64,000 bases of DNA from Cesiribacter sp. SM1 (GTDB lineage: Bacteria > Bacteroidota > Bacteroidia > Cytophagales > Cyclobacteriaceae). How positions within the stretch are numbered: position 1 is the first letter of the stretch; each line of letters opens with the position of its first letter. The stretch is from NCBI RefSeq assembly GCF_020178975.1, contig NZ_JAHXBU010000093.1:62001-126000 (forward strand). Direction: 5' to 3'. Shown here piece after piece: positions 59,834 to 64,000 of the stretch. A program made the position numbers and the translations under genes. The notes below the pieces were generated by a model. The model did not search any database, was not told the DNA's origin, and saw only the letters and a list, made by a program, of their open reading frames with translations.

Positions 59834-59840
59834 ACCTTTG
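59814..59840 (+). promoter_or_regulatory. Promoter of lptD, overlapping the start of the divergent amidase
   Basis: TACCTTTG (59833-59840) fits the Bacteroidota -7 element; a TTG at 59814-59816 lies 16 bases upstream as a possible -33 part. The expected transcript start is near 59847. The element overlaps the amidase ATG on the other strand, so promoter binding and amidase translation start share DNA. Confidence 0.5.
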
Positions 59841-59879
59841 TACAAAATTGTGAATTTTTCGCAAAATCTGAAAGCGCTG

Positions 59880-62660
59880 GTGTTTCGTAAGTACGTACTC
59901 TTACAGCTATTATTTTGTGTATTTTCTCTTAGCCTCTGGGCGCAGGAGCAGCCAAGACAGGCTCAGCCTGCTCTGCCCACTCAGGAGAATGATACCACAA
60001 ATCTCCCTCAAGCGGATACTCTGCAAACAGATACCCTGAGGGTTAACCTGCCTGCTACTCCCCAGGCACAGGGAGATATTACCACCACTATCAACTACAA
60101 TGCCAAAGACAGCATTTTATTTGATGCAGCCAATCGTATTGTTTACCTGTATGGTAATGCAAAGATAGATTATGGCGATATAAAACTGGAGGCTGCACAG
60201 ATTACCATTGACTGGAACCAGAGTACACTTACTGCTGTGGGTGTAAAAGACAGCCTGGGGCAGGAAACTGGTAAGCCTGTGTTTACCCAGGGTGCCGAAA
60301 CCTTTGTAACCGATAATATCCGCTACAATTTTAAGAACCGCAAGGCTGTAATTCGCGGGGTGGTAACCCAGCAGCAGGAAGCCTATATTCACGGCAATGT
60401 AGTAAAAAAAGATGCGGATAACCAGCTTTACATTCGCGGAGCCCGCTACACCACCTGTAACCTGGAGCATCCACACTTCTATATAGAGGCAGGCAAACTT
60501 AAAATGCTGCCGAAAGATAAAATTATTGCTGGCCCCTTCCATTTGCGCATTGCAGATGTACCTACGCCCTTTGGCTTCCTGTTTGGTATGTTCCCGGTGC
60601 CGCGTAAGCGGGTATCAGGGGTGCTGATCCCTACCTATGGCGAAGAAAGGCTGCGGGGCTTTTTTCTGCGTGATGGTGGCTACTACTTTGCCATTAACGA
60701 GAATATAGACCTGGCCCTTACCGGAGAAATATACACCAAGGGCAGCCGTGGTTTTCAGATTGCCTCTAACTACCGCCAGCGGTACCAGTATGGGGGTAAC
60801 TTCAGCCTGCGCTTTAACCGGCAAAATGCCGGCAGCGAGAGCAACGACGACATCAGGCGTGACTTTTGGGTTAACTGGAGCCATAATCCCGAAAGCAGGG
60901 GCCGCAACAGCCGCTTTTCTGCTTCTGTTAACTTTGGTACCTCCTCCTTTACGCAAAACAACCCTTCCATCAATAACTTTGAGCGGAACCTTAACCAGCA
61001 GTTCAGCTCCAGTATTAACTACAGCAACTCACTGCCCGGCACCCCTTTTAACATCAGTGCAAGGGCCAGCATGGTTCAGGATATTGTACAAAGAACTGCC
61101 GACATACTTTTGCCCGATATTGGCCTGAACATGCAGCGCCAGTACCCCTTCAGGAGCCTGGGTAAAACCGGCAGAAGCTGGTGGGAGCAAATAAACTTTT
61201 CTTACACCGGTGCGGCTACCAACCGCATTACCAACAGGCCACAAACCGCTACCGTTGGTAATGGCGTAACCGTTACCAATGCAGTAGTAAATGAGGATGT
61301 AACGCCCCTGAACCTGGATAACGCATCTTACCTGCTGCGCAATGCCAACAATGGCATCAGGCACTCTATTCCGGTTAGTACCACGGTTAACCTGTTTAAG
61401 TATTTTGCTTTTTCGCCCTCTTTTAATTACCAGGAGGTATGGTATTTCCGCAAGCTGCAGTACTCCGACTATGACCCGGCTACAAAAGGAATACGGGTAG
61501 ATACTGTTGATGGTTTTAGCCGCGCAGGCAGCTGGAACTTAAGCGCAGGGCTAAACACCAAAATCTATGGTTTCTTCTATTTTAACAAGAAGAACCCGGA
61601 GCCCAAAATACAGGCCATACGCCACCTGATGATCCCAAGCATATCCTTTGGTTATGCACCAGACTTCAGTGACCCGCGCTACGGTAATTTTCAGGATGTA
61701 GTTGTTAGGGTGGATGAGAATGGCAACGAGACCAGGCAGGCACTTTCGGTTTACCAGGGCTTTGCCTATGGTGCGCCACAGGCCGGCCGGCAGGGTTCTA
61801 TCGGCTTTAGCCTTACCAATAACTTCGAGATGAAGGTGCGGGAGAAAAACGATACAGCTGTTACTTATAAAAAGGTGCCCCTGCTGGAAAGGCTAAGCCT
61901 AAGCACCAGCTACAATACACTGGCCGATAGCCTAAAACTGCAGCCTATTTCAATTTCAGGTAATACCAGCATCCTCAACAACCTGATCATGATCAACTTT
62001 GGGGGCCGGTTAAATCCATACGTTTACCGCAAAGATTCTGTTAATGCCAATAATGAAGTAATACGCCAATCCAGGGTAGACCAGTTTGCCATTGCAACTG
62101 GCAGGGGGTTGGGTACCCTGGAGCAGGCATCGATTGGTTTTAGTACATCTTTAAGTTCGCAGGGTCTGAAGGGTAATCCTAACCGCGAAGATGCCGCTAC
62201 TACTGCCGCTACTGCCAACCGCAGAGGCATGAACGAGGAATTATTAGGACAGGGTGATCCCATTGGGGAGGATCTGGGGCAGCAGGGGCTGGCCTACCGC
62301 TATTCAGATCCAAACGAGTATGTAGATTTTACCCTGCCGTGGTCGCTGCGCCTGAACTATACCCTCAGCTATCAGAAAACAGGTTACTTTGCAAGTAATA
62401 TTACCCAGTCGGCAAACTTTAGCGGCGACCTTAAAATTACCGATAACTGGAAAATAGGCTACTCCAGTGGTTACGACTTCCGCGCACATGAGTTTACTGC
62501 TACCCGCCTGAGCATATACCGTGACTTGCACTGCTGGCAAATGAACGTAAACTGGGTGCCTTTTGGCCGTTACCAGAGCTTTTCGCTTGATATAAGGGTA
62601 AAAGCTTCCATTCTGCAAGACCTTAAGCTAAGCCGCCGCCGCAATTTCTGGGATAATTAA
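59880..62660 (+). CDS. lptD: LPS-assembly outer-membrane protein LptD-like
   Basis: This is an outer-membrane protein of about 926 aa that inserts LPS at the cell surface. It has a signal peptide (MFRKYVLLQLLFCVFSLSLW, cleaved near AQ), an OstA/LptA-like N-terminal domain (about 90-230; ANRIVYLYGNAKIDYGDIKL, RYNFKNRKAVIRGVV), and a large C-terminal barrel. Its start is odd: the frame has no ATG. I chose GTG 59880, which begins the signal peptide; GTG 59850 is also possible, while TTG 59838 lies before the predicted transcript start. The cysteine pairs that form the LptD disulfides in proteobacteria are not evident, as usual in Bacteroidota. Confidence 0.88.
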   Translation: MFRKYVLLQLLFCVFSLSLWAQEQPRQAQPALPTQENDTTNLPQADTLQTDTLRVNLPATPQAQGDITTTINYNAKDSILFDAANRIVYLYGNAKIDYGDIKLEAAQITIDWNQSTLTAVGVKDSLGQETGKPVFTQGAETFVTDNIRYNFKNRKAVIRGVVTQQQEAYIHGNVVKKDADNQLYIRGARYTTCNLEHPHFYIEAGKLKMLPKDKIIAGPFHLRIADVPTPFGFLFGMFPVPRKRVSGVLIPTYGEERLRGFFLRDGGYYFAINENIDLALTGEIYTKGSRGFQIASNYRQRYQYGGNFSLRFNRQNAGSESNDDIRRDFWVNWSHNPESRGRNSRFSASVNFGTSSFTQNNPSINNFERNLNQQFSSSINYSNSLPGTPFNISARASMVQDIVQRTADILLPDIGLNMQRQYPFRSLGKTGRSWWEQINFSYTGAATNRITNRPQTATVGNGVTVTNAVVNEDVTPLNLDNASYLLRNANNGIRHSIPVSTTVNLFKYFAFSPSFNYQEVWYFRKLQYSDYDPATKGIRVDTVDGFSRAGSWNLSAGLNTKIYGFFYFNKKNPEPKIQAIRHLMIPSISFGYAPDFSDPRYGNFQDVVVRVDENGNETRQALSVYQGFAYGAPQAGRQGSIGFSLTNNFEMKVREKNDTAVTYKKVPLLERLSLSTSYNTLADSLKLQPISISGNTSILNNLIMINFGGRLNPYVYRKDSVNANNEVIRQSRVDQFAIATGRGLGTLEQASIGFSTSLSSQGLKGNPNREDAATTAATANRRGMNEELLGQGDPIGEDLGQQGLAYRYSDPNEYVDFTLPWSLRLNYTLSYQKTGYFASNITQSANFSGDLKITDNWKIGYSSGYDFRAHEFTATRLSIYRDLHCWQMNVNWVPFGRYQSFSLDIRVKASILQDLKLSRRRNFWDN

Positions 62661-63046
62661 GAAGCGTCAGGCTCCGGATAAAAGAGGAGCTAAATTTTAT
62701 ATACAACAGGACGAGCCTACCCAACTGATGTTAAAAATACAGCAGGGTAGGCTCGCCCTGTTAACAGCCAAATGCGGATTTATAAAAACAGTGATTATTA
62801 AAAGGCCGTTCTTTAACTATCAAAGAAGGCTTCAGCCCCTGTAGACCTGATTCTGACTTAAAATTATTGCCTCAATTAAGGAGAAAGTAGTTTAATTTAC
62901 ATGTATTTTAATGTGGTTTTATGCGCGGTGTACTGGTTTCTCCGGTATAATCAGAGTGGCCAGGCAGCCCGCACAGGATTGTTTCTGTTTGAATTTCCCC
63001 CTTCCCGTTGTTAATAAACTTTGTAACTAGACCCTCTGGCCTTTTT
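62661..63046. other. Intergenic region with a long imperfect inverted repeat
   Basis: About 390 bases without a gene. It contains an 18-bp inverted repeat with one mismatch (62705-62722 with 62745-62762, 22-nt loop; CGAGCCTACCC paired with GGGTAGGCTCG). There is no T run after the second arm, so it may be a regulatory or processing hairpin rather than a plain terminator of lptD. Confidence 0.55.
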
Positions 63047-64000
63047 ATGGATACCCCATCTAGCAAAACTCCTCCGATTGACAAACGGCTAAAGCTACTT
63101 TCGGACTTAACTGTTGCCGTAAACCTTAACAACACACTGGAAGGTAAACTGCAAATTATCACCGAAAAGGTGAGGGAGATTATTGGCTGCCACCAGTCAA
63201 TTACAAGTATGACGAACAATGAGAACCTGGGGCAGGCAATTAATGCAGTTTCACTTTCTGATAAATATGCAAAATGGCGGGATTATAACAACCAGACGGA
63301 CGGGTCTGGCATCTATTCCCTGATATGCAAATTTAATAAGCCCATGCGCCTTACCCAGGAAGCCCTGGAGACGCATCCTGCCTGGAAGGGGTTTGGCAAA
63401 GACAGTACGGTGCATCCGCCCATGCGTGGCTGGCTGGCTGCGCCTTTGGTAGATAAAAGCGGCAAAAACCTGGGTCTGATACAGCTTTCTGATAAATATG
63501 AGGGAGAGTTTAGCCAGGAGGATGAACTGATCCTGGTGCAGCTTTCACAGATTGCCTCTATTGCCATAGAAAACTCCCAGTTGCTCCTGAAGCTGCAGGA
63601 GGCGCTAGAAGAAAAGGACAAGGTAATCAAGCTCAACAAAACTATTACCGATAATGCTACCTCTGCCCTTTTTATGATGAATGATCAGGGTTACTGCACC
63701 TTTATGAATCCGGCCGGTGAAAAGATGTTTGGGTACACTTTTGAGGAAATCAAGCAAAAGGAACTCCATTACATGATTCACCACCACCACCCCGATGGCC
63801 GTTTTTACCCGATGGAAACCTGCCCCATAGACAGGGCACTGCCGGAAAATTTCGACATCAGGGCACATGAAGATGTGTTCATTCGCAAGGATGGCAGTTT
63901 GGTTCAGGTATCCTGCGCGGCCAGTCCTATTTTTGAGAATGGTATACCGGTTTCTACCGTTATTGAGGTACGGGATGTTACGCAGGAAAAAGCAGCACGG
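63047..64000 (+). CDS. GAF-PAS sensor protein (3' partial, probable histidine kinase)
   Basis: The frame is open from the ATG at 63047 to the window edge (318 codons) without a stop. Residues about 15-180 form a GAF domain (LLSDLTVAVNLNNTLEGKLQ, MRGWLAAPLVDKSGKNLGLI, LVQLSQIASIAIENSQLL). A short coiled linker (LKLQEALEEKDKVIKLNKTI) leads to a PAS domain (about 200-318; TDNATSALFMMNDQGYCTFM, GEKMFGYTFEEI, FIRKDGSLVQVSCAASPI, VIEVRDVTQEKAA). GAF-PAS proteins without membrane segments in this phylum usually end in a histidine kinase or a SpoIIE/GGDEF output; the output here is beyond the window. The cytoplasmic location and signal are unknown. Confidence 0.85.
   Translation, partial: MDTPSSKTPPIDKRLKLLSDLTVAVNLNNTLEGKLQIITEKVREIIGCHQSITSMTNNENLGQAINAVSLSDKYAKWRDYNNQTDGSGIYSLICKFNKPMRLTQEALETHPAWKGFGKDSTVHPPMRGWLAAPLVDKSGKNLGLIQLSDKYEGEFSQEDELILVQLSQIASIAIENSQLLLKLQEALEEKDKVIKLNKTITDNATSALFMMNDQGYCTFMNPAGEKMFGYTFEEIKQKELHYMIHHHHPDGRFYPMETCPIDRALPENFDIRAHEDVFIRKDGSLVQVSCAASPIFENGIPVSTVIEVRDVTQEKAAR

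Noticed and set aside
1-64000. CRISPR arrays, tRNA/rRNA genes, insertion sequences or prophage genes
   Set aside because: I looked for regularly spaced repeats, T-loop signatures, transposase or integrase motifs and found none.

Overview
This window looks like a chromosomal segment of a Bacteroidota bacterium, most likely of the Cytophagales (Cytophagia). The evidence is a SusC/SusD pair, two proteins with C-terminal type IX secretion sorting domains, several Bacteroidota-type -7 promoter elements (TAnnTTTG), almost no Shine-Dalgarno sequences, an LptD of the Bacteroidota kind, and typical Bacteroidota families (DUF3127, DUF4184, DUF6090-like). The species cannot be named from the sequence. 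I found no rRNA, tRNA, CRISPR array, integrase or transposase. The window is cut inside a gene at both ends.

Layout. 1-5.0 kb: the end of a TPR-SpoIIE phosphatase, pruA, a DUF3127 single-strand-binding-like protein and a PAP2 phosphatase. 5.7-18.3 kb: the main accessory locus, with SusC, SusD, two tandem FG-GAP/ASPIC lipoproteins of identical length (1113 aa) and a vanadium-haloperoxidase-like lipoprotein with all of its vanadate-pocket residues. 18.4-24.1 kb: a looser region with a response regulator preceded by a 55-aa CxxC ORF, a GT39-type membrane glycosyltransferase, an unknown membrane protein, and a SulP transporter gene that has lost its middle. 24.2-34.5 kb: a sulfotransferase/class IV aminotransferase pair, an M16 peptidase pair flanked by two paralogous type IX secreted proteins, DUF4184, an M42 aminopeptidase and a GNAT acetyltransferase.

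34.6-44.0 kb: a BtuF-like protein, the shikimate genes (DAHP synthase-chorismate mutase fusion, aroB, aroA, with a ytxH-like gene between), gcvT, comB and an intact SulP transporter. 44.1-51.3 kb: housekeeping genes (MazG-like, dtd, a HTATIP2-like reductase, DUF1232, an IscA-like protein without the C-terminal cysteines, folB, a DivIVA-like protein, a WD40 protein, a phosphopantetheinyl transferase and a redoxin). 51.5-54.8 kb: a relatively AT-rich pair of surface genes (an outer-membrane barrel and a TIG/kelch lipoprotein). 55.1-62.7 kb: a broken alpha/beta hydrolase remnant, a SirB1-type transglutaminase-like protein, an acyl-CoA carboxylase beta subunit, an MlaD/MCE protein, a cell-wall amidase and LptD. 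63.0 kb to the end: a GAF-PAS sensor that runs off the window.

How the genes work together. The 5.7-18.3 kb block reads as one outer-membrane uptake and processing locus: SusC/SusD import, two large surface calcium-binding propeller proteins, and a secreted oxidase/phosphatase-fold enzyme. It is the best candidate here for an under-described system. The 58-63 kb block (MlaD, amidase, LptD) concerns envelope maintenance. Many neighbours overlap by 1-14 bases (TAATG, TAGTG or ATGA junctions), so translational coupling is common. Several convergent pairs share one hairpin terminator that extends into a stop codon.
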